This document shows positions 48,201 to 56,369 of a stretch of DNA of 64,000 nucleotides, piece after piece. This DNA is from Phoronis australis (Eukaryota; Phoronida; Phoronidae). The notes under the pieces are model-generated. The model had not been told where the DNA came from. It searched no databases and saw nothing but the letters and a program-made list of their open reading frames with translations. Location: contig NMRA01000267.1 in the NCBI GenBank assembly GCA_002633005.1, forward strand, positions 471,939 through 535,938. The letters are read 5' to 3'. The position numbers and the translations under genes were made by a program. Numbering within the stretch: position 1 is the first letter of the stretch; every line of letters begins with the position of its first letter.

Positions 48201-51200
48201 CGGTAGTCAATCTTGTTTGAAAACCGGTTGCTCCCGGTGCTTTCGTCCATAATTCCTACGGTTTCCCTTAAGATGATGAAAATTGGTATTCACAGTCCCA
48301 AATGTACGATCGTCTTCGATTATGCGTGACATGTTCTATTTACTTGTACACACTTCAGGCGTTTTCAGTATGTTAGGGGAAGAACTTTTCCGGGACATAT
48401 CATGGAGCCAAATTTCAATGGAGCGTGACATGGTGGCGTGTGATATCAATACATTAACCCAGTCAATTTAGCAGCACTCCTTTAGTGTACATTTTATTCT
48501 CGATAATGGGACATTCTCAGACTTTTGACGTGAAGGTTTCGAAAAATAACTACAAAACCGTTTGTTTGATTTCAACGAATCTTCCCTCTCGGGTAAAGAA
48601 TCAGCGAATCAAACCGGTGCCTTTACCATTAATACCCTTGTAATCAAAGGCACTTTTACCAGACGCTCGACGTTAAGTTTAATGACGAGAAACTTATACA
48701 CGTGCTATCGAATGTGGTCACCCACCAGGCAAATCTCAAAGCATGTCAATTTCAGAGTAATTTATGTCACACATTTTAGCTCCGACTGCAACACGATCAC
48801 TAGTTCATTTGTTGACAGAAGGGAGGGCGCTCAATAGTGGCAAAAGCCTCTCGCCACTTATTTCGGTGCTGTGTCGTCCATGCAACGACACTAATGGAAT
48901 GCCTACCATTAGTACATCCAGATTTCGCTTATTCAATCGTCAACATACTCGGCTAAGCGTCCCGGCCGACTTTCTCAATCAGTTAATGGTAACCAATGCG
49001 CATGCTCGTCAGGTGACCGCAAAACCACCAAAACGCCAAATCAACTAAAAACAACTGTAGAGACACTCAGACACAGTATTCCAAAACCACACTCCTTGGA
49101 CCCAAGTAAAATAGGCCAACTTTTATCCAAGGCCTTCGAATTTCATTCCGTTTCCTCTTAATCATCAAGGATAAACATATACATGTAATCATAATTATGT
49201 GATTAAATTAATTGAATGGTGGTCTCAAAATGGTCGAATTAGAGACCAGAGCCAATCATGTCTGTGATTTCATCACGTCAGATCGTACTGGGGTCAGGTC
49301 GTCACACTTGGGAATTACCTCACAAGCCTCAGAGTCGGCGCGTACTCTGCATCTTAGGTTGTAGTTTTTAGTTGGCGTAAACGTTCACTGGCTTAATGAG
49401 TATCCGTATTACAGTAGTTGGCATGAATGGAGAAAGTCGGCCGAGACGCTATGCCATGCATTTTGCCAAGTCAATCAAGAAAATTCGGAGGTACTAATGA
49501 TCTGGCGTCGGTGTCGATAAATGTAATCAGCTGAACGTGTTGCAGTCCTAGACAAAATGTGTGACGTAAATTGCACGCTTTGAGTTATTCCGTAAGTGTC
49601 TCGACCGCAATCCTTCTTTATTTAAAAGGACACCAAACCCGGCTTTGGTCTATTAACAGATACGCTCACGTACGCGCACACACACACACACACACACGTG
49701 TGTACGCGCGCGCTATCGCGCATTCTCTGTAACCTTCGACAACCCTAAAAATTTTGGAGGCAAACTGGAAAACTCCTTTCAAAGCTTGCCAAACAGGCAA
49801 GCGTGGCTTGCGCGTTTCACCAATTACATGGTAACTGTCGGAGAAAACCACCCAGCAAATTGTGAAACAAGAGCAACGCGGGGCATTGAAATGCGCCCAC
49901 GACACCACCACAAAAGGTGTATTTCTATGGATGATTTTATTATCATAAAATGAACATTAGATGGCGCAGAATGCGTCAAACGCGTCTAAATTGAGATAGT
50001 GGCGCCGTCTCTGTAATAAACAGTTATGCGCCAAATTTCACAAAAGTAAGCCAAGGAACTCCAAAGACGTAGAGGCAAACGTAAAAAATCAGTTGACACA
50101 ATTTGAAACCCTCAGTAATCTTTTGCCATCGCTGTAGGAGCCCATCTGCCCAATTTCACAAAGATCCTTTAACGGGTTAAAGGATAATGCCACCCGATTT
50201 ATAATTAGTCTCTTTTACCGTCTTGATCGCTCTATATCCACATCGCCCCTTATACGATCGACCTCACCTTGCCGAGCGGTGTCGCGTAACCTGTGAGGAA
50301 GGTGAGAAGCGACGCAGCGACGTCAGTGGTTCATTGGCAGAGTGAATGCTGCTATATTTCGGTGCATCGGTTCCCACTTGTCTGAACTATGAAGCCGCGA
50401 AGAAAGCGGGTATATCGTTTTTTCGACTTCCTCGAGAGCCCGAAATGCTTAGGAAGTGGATCGCGGTAGTGAAGAATGAAAGGTACGCTGTTAATAGCAA
50501 GTATGAGGCCGTGAAATATCTCTGTGTGTGTGGCCGGCATTTCGTCGACAGTGATTTTTCTGACGAATTACGGCTTACCAAAAACCTATCCATACATTCC
50601 GTTGCCTATGCATATTCACGGCGCCTCTCTAGTATTGCTTGATCAGTGTATTCCGGTTCGAACTGATAGCCTGTGAAACCTAACGATCCGACCCGTGAAG
50701 TCTTCTTCGGATGAGCTCCTGACTAAGTCGGGATTGGCGACGGGTAGACGTTTATTATTCTGCGATCTGTTTAAAAATGAATTATCCTCATCCTAAAATG
50801 ATACTAACCAATGCTTAAATGAAACAAAGTCTGTCTCATTCGATACAATTTGTAGTGGCTTGAAGTGCTCGTGAGTGGAGAAGCCAGCAACGAATAAACC
50901 ACTGCGTTACCGACAACAAAGGTAATTGACCGGGCACCGAGGCCGTGTGAGCGCATGCTAATTCAGTGTTTGCTGACAGAAAACTGTTGTGAAACAATTA
51001 CTCGATTTTATATGCTATTGTCACATGTTAGGGGAATCGTTATGTAGAAAAACAAATACACTATTCAAATCATTGTTACTGCACAACCTTTACCCTGACG
51101 GTCTGTGGAAGGAGAACCCGACTTCACGGCCCCCGACTGCAAGTAGATTTTCAGTTTCGTGGCTAATTCACATAACTAATTACGTGCACATTATCTCTTT

Positions 51201-54200
51201 TGTTCTCTATTATAGTCTTTTGGTGCCTGGAGGTTTAGTTTCCAACTCAAGCTGGTTTATGTTCGTGGCAGTCCCGGCAGCCGCGACGGACCTGATCGGG
51301 TTCCGAGCCACTGACTGGCCGAGATAACGAGTCAGTCCGGCCGCGACGGGCCTCAGTGATCGGGTTCCGAGCCACTGGCCGGGATAACAAGCGTTTTGTG
51401 TGTTTAGAACTAAAAAAATCGCAAGTATAAACAACAAAGACCTAGATTCTCCTGTCTGTAATTCACGGAAGAATACTTCGAATTTATCTCCGAACAGACC
51501 TCAAACTCTTCAGTGCTACGGACTTTGGTAGATTGGCCTGCCGAACTTTGTAGGCTACGGTGTGTACAAATACCAGTAACAGCCAAATAAAATAACACGT
51601 TTTTATAAGAACTCGGTGTATCTTTAAGGGTTTTACATCGAATTTTGATGATTTATTGGTGTAAGACTATGACTTCAAGCGATAACCTGACACCACTAAC
51701 CCGTGTTGTGAACTACTGAACAGAATGCGTGTGAAACCAATTACGTCATTGGATAATTTCTACACCTCCGTCTGCCGTCAGGTGTCAGGTAACGCAACCG
51801 AACCTGCCGTTATCGAGTAGAACTACTTGATCTAAGTTAATACAAAGTAAGTTGTTTTTTGGGTGGCATTCTCCTTTAAGTATGAGGAGATATAGCATTA
51901 GACGCAAAAAAAGCAAAAGTGCACCTAAAGGCGCCAGAATAGTCGAAAACACCTAAATAACAAATGCAAACATTTTTAAATTGTCACCAGGGATGCAGAA
52001 ATCGTCCAACGTGTCGGAAATGTTACGGCATTGTCGTCTCCTCAATTGAAACCTATTCGCCGAATTACCTAAAAGAACATTAATTAACTCCGAAGACAGT
52101 GCCAAACGTGAAAAATCGTTTGCCACTAGGGGGCGTATGTTACCGTCTGTCATCGGCTACATTGAAACACATCTTTCGAATTTCACAAAGCTCCTTCAAA
52201 GGTCTAAGAAGATTTGGCCGCAGACGCATAAAAATCGCTACTAAGGGGCGACGCAATGGTCGGAACCCTCTCACAGTCAACGTCCGCCGTGGCCTTCTCA
52301 TCAGGAACACATCTGTAAATTTCATAAATGTGTGGGCGCTTAATAAGGGGTATTAGGAAACAACTGACATTTCGTTACTGCTCTAGACCAAGCTCTACAA
52401 TTGACTTAACTGACTTACAAAGGCGTGTCACTGAATTCCTCAAGTATGGTCTCGAAGATTAACGAACTAACAGATTGAAAACAAAACATTTCCCAACTTA
52501 GTAAGGAGAAAATTGGGATTAATTTGATTACAGCAAATTATCTGGATCAAACATTAGTTTCTTCGATGGAACGTGAATACGAACTAAGAGGCACACACCT
52601 TGTATAATGTAATAGAACCGCACACAGTATGCACCGTGCTGAGAGAGTATCAATCCATCGATGCTGACTTTGTCGTAAGGCTTTAGGCGCACGTTAGTCC
52701 ACGATCCTGGAGTATAATGAGGGCCTGACCACAGGTACCGTCTTGGGCCAGTTTCTTCTTTGATGAACTGGAAGCCAAATGTGTGGTCCACCTTGGGCTG
52801 GCGCTCAAATCTCGAATTCGAACTAAGTTCATCAAAAGACCCTTGGTAAAAATTCCCTTTGTCCCGCTGGCTTTGCCTGAATGAACAGCGTGATGTTCCA
52901 AGGTAGCCGCCGTACTTATCGAAGGTGCAGATTGCGAAACCTAGTATGAATATGACCACATATTTTTGAAGTAGATCTTGAAAGCATACGAGATTCTATT
53001 CATCATCAGTAACAATTATTTTTTCTCCGTTAGGCGGCTAAAAGAAGAGTGACTGGAAAAAAGACTCACAGAAATGCACATTTTTATGCTCATACACAGC
53101 AGTTTTCCGCCTGCGCAATACTACAAAGGAAGACCCATATGCATAGCAAAACTGGTGTTGTTGTGTCATACTGTATGTTATTTCGGATACTGAGGCAGAG
53201 ACTTAAAATGGATCTTGCACGCTAATTCCTTATCTTAGTGATTGCTTGGTCAAATTAGTTAGGAACACAACATATAGCGACGATGGGGATATGAAGTGGG
53301 TTGAAAATTGCAAACTAAAATCGTCACTTAGTCACAATACTATATACCGTAATTATTCTTGAACTTAATATTCTTCCACCAACTAAAATTGTTACTTCAG
53401 CTGCAAACAATCAACAGAAACTAAGACAAATGTTAACCAATAACCCAATTAAGGTTCAATTGAAAATTCAGTGATTCGATTACTTAAACGGTACGTTTTC
53501 AAAATCGTTTCAAATGTTACTTACTCATGTTTAATGTGATTGGTGTACTTTTGAAGAACAGACAATTCGTTACTACTTGAGACTACATGTAGGTTCAAGA
53601 ATGTGATTTGACTGGTTCATGATAAGAGTATGGTTGGAAACAGGCTGGCTCTGTGACTGCACTCCAGGTGGAAATACTTGTCGACACATTACGTATTATA
53701 TTTCATACACTCTTACTTTTAATTAGCACAAAAACTCGCATAACCTAAACAGGGCCAAGTTCCACAAAGTTTGAAGCCTGTATCAGGTCCGTAGCATTGT
53801 CGTCCGCCATTGGCTGGAGTCTGATTTGTACACTGGCGCCACCTAGTTTGAACACCACATCGTCCTTGACACGATGTCCATCTTCCCCACTCTGTCCATT
53901 TGCCGTTTACTGATCACGGAATACGTGAAACCAAACATTTAAAAGAGACTCTTATGACTCCTTGAAGTGTTTTAAAAGTAACTCTTCACTTTGGTGACTG
54001 TAAATTGGTCTCAATTTGAATCGTAATCAGAGCTTGGACTCGTGACGCACTGGCACTTCATTATTGCTTAGTAACACCATGCTCGGCGCAGTTGAGCAAT
54101 AAACAGGTTTCATAACGCTATTTGTATGAAATAACAAAATACATAAGAAAAGTTCAAAAACTTTGTGGATGCGAGTATCCAACGTGCGAAGTCTATTGAA

Positions 54201-54705
54201 TGGGTTCTCAGAAAGCGGACCATGCTTTACAGTTCTGAGACATAATCAGAATGTAGAAGAGCTCTTTTTTCTGAAATTTCAACTTCTCTGTTCACGAATG
54301 CAAGATGAATTGAAACTGATAGGACAACATTTAGGGAAAACGGTTTAAAATGTGCTCCTCGTAAAAGAAATTTAAATTTCAAAATTATATTACTGCAAGC
54401 AGCATATGCCTAAGCACGAGTGAAAGGCTACATAAATCTCTTTACAACAACCTACCTTTTTCGCACCAACGACCCGACATTCTCTCACCACACTTACAGT
54501 AAGCCATTCCAATCTCGTTGGTTTTGCATTCACCTCCATTTCGAAAAGGATTGGATCGGCAATCTGATAAACGCGAGGAAGGAAACATAATGTCGCGGAG
54601 TTTAACCGGCACTAGTAATAAACCACTAATGTTGCTACAGAGATTGAAAAGTAATAAGTCCAGCGAAAGTGACAGTAAGCATATATATGTGTGTGTGTGT
54701 GTTGT

Positions 54706-54776
<71 letters not shown>

Positions 54777-54836
54777 CTATACATGTAGATAGATAGATAG
54801 ATATATATATAGATAGATAGATAGATTGATAGATAT

Positions 54837-54875
<39 letters not shown>

Positions 54876-56369
54876 TATAGATAGATAGATAGATAGATAC
54901 ATAGATAGATAGATAGATGAATTATATATACTATAGATAGATAGATTGATAGATAGATAGACAGATAGATATATAGATAGAGAGATATAGATACAGGTAC
55001 AGATATAGATACATAAAAAAACTGTCGGTCGCACCAGACACAAAGTCAACTGCATTCCGAGACAGATTATGTAAGTTCCTACTATTTGGTTCTCATGAGT
55101 TGCCCAATGAGGCCTATTTAATCTTTAATTAAGTTGCCAACTTTCTCCACAGTAGCTTACCTTCATACCAAAGTGCATAGTAACTGCCTTTCACACCACT
55201 TTGTCATGAATAATATCAGATATATTGCGTGTGTTTTCCTAATTTACGAAGTACTATTTGAGTACATGTATATATTCGTTGCCGAACTAAATGTGTATAC
55301 ATTAATATGTAAGTGTACGCATATGTGTGCAAATCTCTCTATGTAAATATGTGTAGCCCGGTATGTATACCAGATACATACTGGTATAATTACTGTTTCG
55401 TAATGTTTCCCTGTTCTTTTACATATATTTGATCAATAAATAAACCTATTTTAGTTGAGAGTTCAACAAACTGAAAAGCTACAATCGAGCCGTGGCGCGT
55501 TCTGTTAAGATATCTGTGAGAATGGAACGGACACTTTGTAAGAGCGTTCACTACTTCAGGGCATTCGCTATAGGCATCTAACGTGCACCTGAGTGGTTGT
55601 TATAAATTGAAGAACGGAAACCATTTATAGTGTGACATACCGTTCTATGGGGGTAAAGAGAATCTTTTTCACAAATCGTTGACGTAACGTTGAACGAGTG
55701 AGCACCGATATGTTATTTTGTCTGACGTTGGCACGTGCTAAGGTTCTATTCATTGACGTTATCCCATGCCTGTCGGTCTGCGACGGATGCGAAGTCAACC
55801 CCCCCGTGATTTGAGGCCCGACTTTTAGCCCCTATTACCTGTATTTTTTTCAATTACCTCCGTAATGCACTTTTGTTTTACTAAAAGTACTTTTCGCTGG
55901 AAACAGAAGATTGTCAGCTATCAGTAAACAAATCGTGAATTATTTGTAACAAATATATATTGTTAAATTGTTACGAGTCATTTACGGATTCGTGCTTACC
56001 TAACAGTTTTCGAATGGTTACGTGTTGTTGCGGGCGGTTTGCGATCCTTTTCGTGTTAATTGAGGATAAATCAATCCGTGGATGATCGCTTGAAGATGTT
56101 TGATATGACAAAAATTGACTCTCCTTACACGTATCTTTAAGAATGTCTGCGAGTTGTTGCGTTTTATGACAAGTTATGTACGGGTGCTTGCGATTGGTTT
56201 TGATTTGGCAATACGTAAGGACTTCGCTTAAAAATCCGTGTATGTGAAGGCACATTGAAATGAGCCAAAAAGCCACAGCCCAAAAAACTACCTTGAACAC
56301 TGCCCCTATCCATATCCACAGAACATTTTTTTTTCTTTTTTTCAATCGGTCAATGTATAATAAAAACAT
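36058..56369 (-). CDS. multidomain extracellular gene (EGF-TSR-MAM-ShKT-ShKT-F5/8C), whole span
   Basis: Twelve exons (listed separately) join by GT/AG borders with matching phases. They total 2039 bp, one base short of 680 codons. The predicted product is about 679 residues: hydrophobic N-terminus, EGF-like, TSP1, MAM, Pro/Thr linker, two ShKT domains, Thr/Pro linker, F5/8C domain and stop. All are extracellular modules, so a secreted or membrane-anchored adhesion or matrix protein is likely. The domains are family knowledge; their combination is read from the sequence. Concerns are a frame break in exon 10 and lost cysteines in the EGF domain and ShKT-1. The splice sites and the rest of the frame remain intact, so it may be a functional gene with one consensus error or a recently decaying one. 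Confidence 0.75.
36567..36696 (-). CDS. exon 11: F5/8C domain, middle part
   Basis: Acceptor tacacttttcag, phase 2 in and phase 0 out at CAACG|GTAATT. It reads YRITALTVQGRGDENYHLNT, then YALKYSNDGRYWSLY. This is the I..I.TQGR......V..Y.V.YS.DG..W core of discoidin (F5/8C) domains. Confidence 0.92.
37061..37243 (-). CDS. exon 10: F5/8C domain, first part, frame broken
   Basis: Acceptor tgttcgactag and donor ACATCAG|GTGAAT. The frame from exon 9 reads ACNTPLMQTRVVPDRH. The continuing domain is in another frame: ASSQVGQCPKSHARLN, SRLCYAWCTAS and DPWIHVKFDIR. Both parts match the F5/8C start (C..PLGM....I.D..I.ASS....P..ARLN.......AW......PWI.VDF). The 183-bp length is one base short of (or two over) the phase requirement, so a net frame-shifting indel lies near 37200-37207. 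Residues corresponding to the usual LGM Gly are also missing. Confidence 0.8.
37741..37788 (-). CDS. exon 9: Thr/Pro linker
   Basis: A symmetric phase 1-1 exon of 48 bp, with acceptor ctcacccaacaacag and donor TGGAG|GTAATG. It encodes GAKTTTTPPRNAPFSG, similar in type to the linker after the MAM domain. The matching exon in copy B (near 38640) has degenerated. Its phases fit exons 8 and 10. Confidence 0.65.
38347..38458 (-). pseudogene. dead ShKT exon (copy A)
   Basis: It reads DCSNIHNAAACHRWAARGGY and SQWM followed by an in-frame TGA. The third cysteine is already Tyr and later cysteines are lost. About 10 bp and the GTGAGT donor are missing compared with exon 8. It cannot be a coding exon of the reconstructed transcript. 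Confidence 0.85.
39052..39309. mobile_element. 258-bp element with 8-bp target duplication
   Basis: The comparison of the two tandem copies shows a clean insertion here. ATGTCTTC flanks both sides (39044-39051 and 39310-39317). Its ends, CACGCGCGCACC and GAGTGCGCGC, share GCGCGCAC as offset inverted repeats. An 8-bp duplication is typical of hAT-type elements. A G11 run lies inside. Confidence 0.75.
39475..39588 (-). CDS. exon 8: ShKT domain 2, all six cysteines
   Basis: A symmetric phase 1-1 exon of 114 bp, with acceptor gcttgcgcag and donor ATGCA|GTGAGT. It reads ECSNVHNTAACDRWAARGEC and NPQWMLPNCALACNEC, with the complete six-cysteine ShKT pattern. It is the intact member of a tandem duplicated pair; the other copy at 38347-38458 is dead. 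Confidence 0.92.
41578..41697 (-). CDS. exon 7: ShKT domain 1, one cysteine missing
   Basis: A symmetric phase 1-1 exon of 120 bp, with acceptor tactccttccag and donor TTGTG|GTAAGC. It reads GPCVNTHDTTQCNGWAATGE, then NPIWMHVNCALACGIC. The ShKT/SXC pattern C...D...C..WA..GEC..NP.WM...C...C..C is clear. The third cysteine is Tyr (TAC, one transition from TGC), so five of six remain. ShKT domains occur in many secreted animal proteins; this one is a module in a large protein rather than a toxin. Confidence 0.88.
42867..43008 (-). CDS. exon 6: MAM domain end and Pro/Thr linker
   Basis: Acceptor ttttctgttag, phase 0 in and phase 1 out at GACAG|GTAGGC. It reads IVISAMKGEGMGYASIDDIV and VTRGKCP. 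The G.IAIDDI....G.C end of the MAM domain and its fourth cysteine are present. It is followed by a linker, PTPPTLPPPTTRPPPT, that is probably O-glycosylated. Confidence 0.92.
43093..44502 (+). mobile_element. Kolobok-like THAP transposon remnant, copy 1 (intron 5)
   Basis: It starts TTAA|AGGAGAATGCCACCC (TTAA at 43089-43092) and ends GTAGCATTCTCCT|CTAA (44503-44506, the second TTAA with one change). It matches the copy at 50181 along its length. A THAP-like segment around 43300-43470 (YAVNTKYEAVKFL, CGRHC) is broken by indels. Terminal repeats with TTAA duplications plus a THAP domain are characteristic of Kolobok elements. Confidence 0.8.
45497..45835 (+). mobile_element. single-arm copy of the foldback element
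   Basis: Blocks match 7895-8215 in order: CATAAAGATGGTTTACCAAA, AACTTGCATTTCACCAACGT, CAGGTTTAAAGTATTCAAGG, GATCTGGATTAA and GTAGAATCAGTGC. It contains the loop and one arm but not the mirror arm. Confidence 0.8.
45941..45995 (+). repeat. second copy of the hairpin repeat at 1631
   Basis: Shares GCGCAGCCAAC, TAGCGCCTAC.CACCG and AGTTATG with 1631-1700. Confidence 0.55.
46157..46329 (-). CDS. exon 5: MAM domain, middle part
   Basis: Acceptor taactttag, phase 1 in and phase 0 out at GTGGAG|GTAGGA. It reads GKMLVGVDVYYSSNGQRGDQ, then ASDWKWELFESEL and SRIRFPVE. This fits the G.L.V......G..W....V.L....FRI.FE portion of MAM domains. Joined to exon 4 it gives YYIIQG-KMLVGV with no gap. The intron between exons 4 and 5 is 6.3 kb and holds a Kolobok-like element. 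Confidence 0.9.
47470..47676 (+). CDS. small ORF, possible nested gene or first exon
   Basis: ATG in a good context (gtcaccATGT) starts 68 codons, ending at a TAA. It reads MSAKNNTLYNLQYKFHGPLN, then FLGETWQKQMFPYFRSFF and THALPFCQK. The aromatic-rich composition looks like a real peptide. AAAA|GTACGT at about 47644 could be a donor, making it a first exon. No family is recognised. It lies in an intron of the minus-strand gene, in the opposite orientation. Confidence 0.3.
   Translation: MSAKNNTLYNLQYKFHGPLNKTLSFLGETWQKQMFPYFRSFFLHSSEYVTTHALPFCQKYVFSRKKPE
49677..49698. repeat. (CA)n microsatellite
   Basis: An AC run followed by GTGTGTACGCGCGCG, an alternating purine-pyrimidine tract of about 40 bp. 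Confidence 0.95.
50181..51875 (+). mobile_element. Kolobok-like THAP transposon, copy 2 (intron 4)
   Basis: Flanked by TTAA on both sides (50177-50180 and 51876-51879). The terminal inverted repeats are AGGATAATGCCACCC and GGGTGGCATTCTCCT (one mismatch). It carries a THAP-domain ORF at 50346 but no complete transposase, so it is non-autonomous. A ~60-bp segment (GCCGCGACGGRCCT..GAGCCACTGRCCGGGATAAC) is tandemly duplicated at about 51280-51390; copy 1 has one. Confidence 0.9.
50346..50642 (+). pseudogene. THAP-domain ORF inside Kolobok-like element
   Basis: A 98-residue ORF reads SVPTCLNYEAAKKAGISFFR, LPREPEMLRKWIAVVKNE and YLCVCGRHFVDSDF. It fits the THAP pattern C-x(2-4)-C...FF.LP..P..R.KW........C..HF...DF. 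The second Cys and the C-x2-H pair are present. The first Cys position is Ala in this frame, which a one-base indel just upstream would explain. It ends after 98 codons without a transposase core. Confidence 0.75.
52599..52940 (-). CDS. exon 4: MAM domain, first part
   Basis: A phase 1-1 exon of 342 bp, with acceptor attcatactag and donor ACAAG|GTGTGT. It reads FAICTFDKYGGYLGTSRCSF, KVDHTFGFQF, SGPHYTPGSWTNVRLKPYDK and AYCVRFYYIIQ. This matches the MAM start C-x-F-E..C-x-F/W-x-Q, the DHT motif and the C-x-x-F-x-Y segment. Three of the four conserved cysteines are here. The domain continues without interruption in exon 5. Confidence 0.9.
53745..53909 (-). CDS. exon 3: thrombospondin type 1 repeat
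   Basis: A symmetric phase 1-1 exon of 165 bp, with acceptor ccgtgatcag and donor TTTAG|GTTATG. It reads NGKWTEWGRWTSCQGRCG, then VQTRWRQC, ANGGRQCYG and KLCGTWPC. It contains the WxxWxxW tryptophan ladder (the site of C-mannosylation in the family), the C..RCG signature and all six cysteines. TSRs bind glycosaminoglycans and other matrix ligands. Confidence 0.92.
54456..54563 (-). CDS. exon 2: EGF-like domain, one cysteine missing
   Basis: A symmetric phase 1-1 exon of 108 bp, with acceptor cgtttatcag and donor AAAAAG|GTAGGT. It reads DCRSNPFRNGGEC, MAYCKC and MSGRWCEK, the compact EGF pattern C..NPC.NGG.C......Y.C.C..G..G..C. Only five of six cysteines are present. The second (normally NPC) is Phe (TTT, one base from TGT), which would leave its partner in the Y-C-x-C segment unpaired. 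The domain otherwise matches well. Confidence 0.85.
54689..54764. repeat. (GT)n-(AC)n inverted microsatellite
   Basis: About 18 bp of GT is followed by TTGTGTAC and then about 55 bp of AC, so the two parts can pair. It lies in intron 1, about 125 bp upstream of the EGF exon on the minus strand. Confidence 0.95.
54785..54995. repeat. (GATA)n microsatellite
   Basis: GATA/TAGA repeats with scattered variants over about 200 bp, adjacent to the GT/AC array. They create a long artificial antisense ORF rich in Ser, Ile and Tyr. Confidence 0.95.
54996..55999. other. remainder of intron 1
   Basis: No exon or repeat recognised. Confidence 0.4.
56000..56369 (-). CDS. exon 1: hydrophobic N-terminal segment
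   Basis: ATG at 56369 begins 123 codons and ends in phase 1 at TTAG|GTAAGC. Residues 1-15 are basic (YIDRLKKRKKN), and residues ~16-42 form one long hydrophobic segment (WIWIGAVFKVVFWAVAFWLI). This is a signal-anchor or signal peptide. The length and basic start favour a type II signal anchor, which would put the C-terminal domains outside the cell. The rest (TNRKHPYITCHKTQQLADIL and onward) is not a known domain. The phase-1 end fits the EGF exon exactly. No other ATG lies upstream in frame within the exon. Confidence 0.65.

Larger units (their letters stand above)
46330..52598. other. intron 4 of the multidomain gene
   Basis: 6.3-kb intron containing Kolobok-like copy 2, an (AC)n run at 49677 and a small plus-strand ORF at 47470. 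The Kolobok element sits inside a repeat-like region with AATTTCACAAAG..CCTT words on both sides (50145-50175 and 52175-52200). Confidence 0.6.

Noticed and set aside
48562-49048. Two overlapping plus-strand ORFs of 91 and 94 residues
   Set aside because: No motif, splice context or repeat relationship; likely chance.
50640-50680. GGTTCGA word suggestive of a tRNA T-arm
   Set aside because: No matching acceptor stem, anticodon arm or A box nearby.
53741-54765. EGF and TSR exons as a separate short gene
   Set aside because: Phases and borders connect exon 1, EGF, TSR and MAM exons without gap, so one gene is simpler.
54777-55055. 92-residue minus-strand ORF rich in Ser, Ile and Tyr
   Set aside because: It is only the translation of the (GATA)n microsatellite.
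55971-56369. Exon 1 as an independent intronless ORF of 132 residues
   Set aside because: The last nine codons run through a strong GTAAGC donor whose phase matches the EGF exon.
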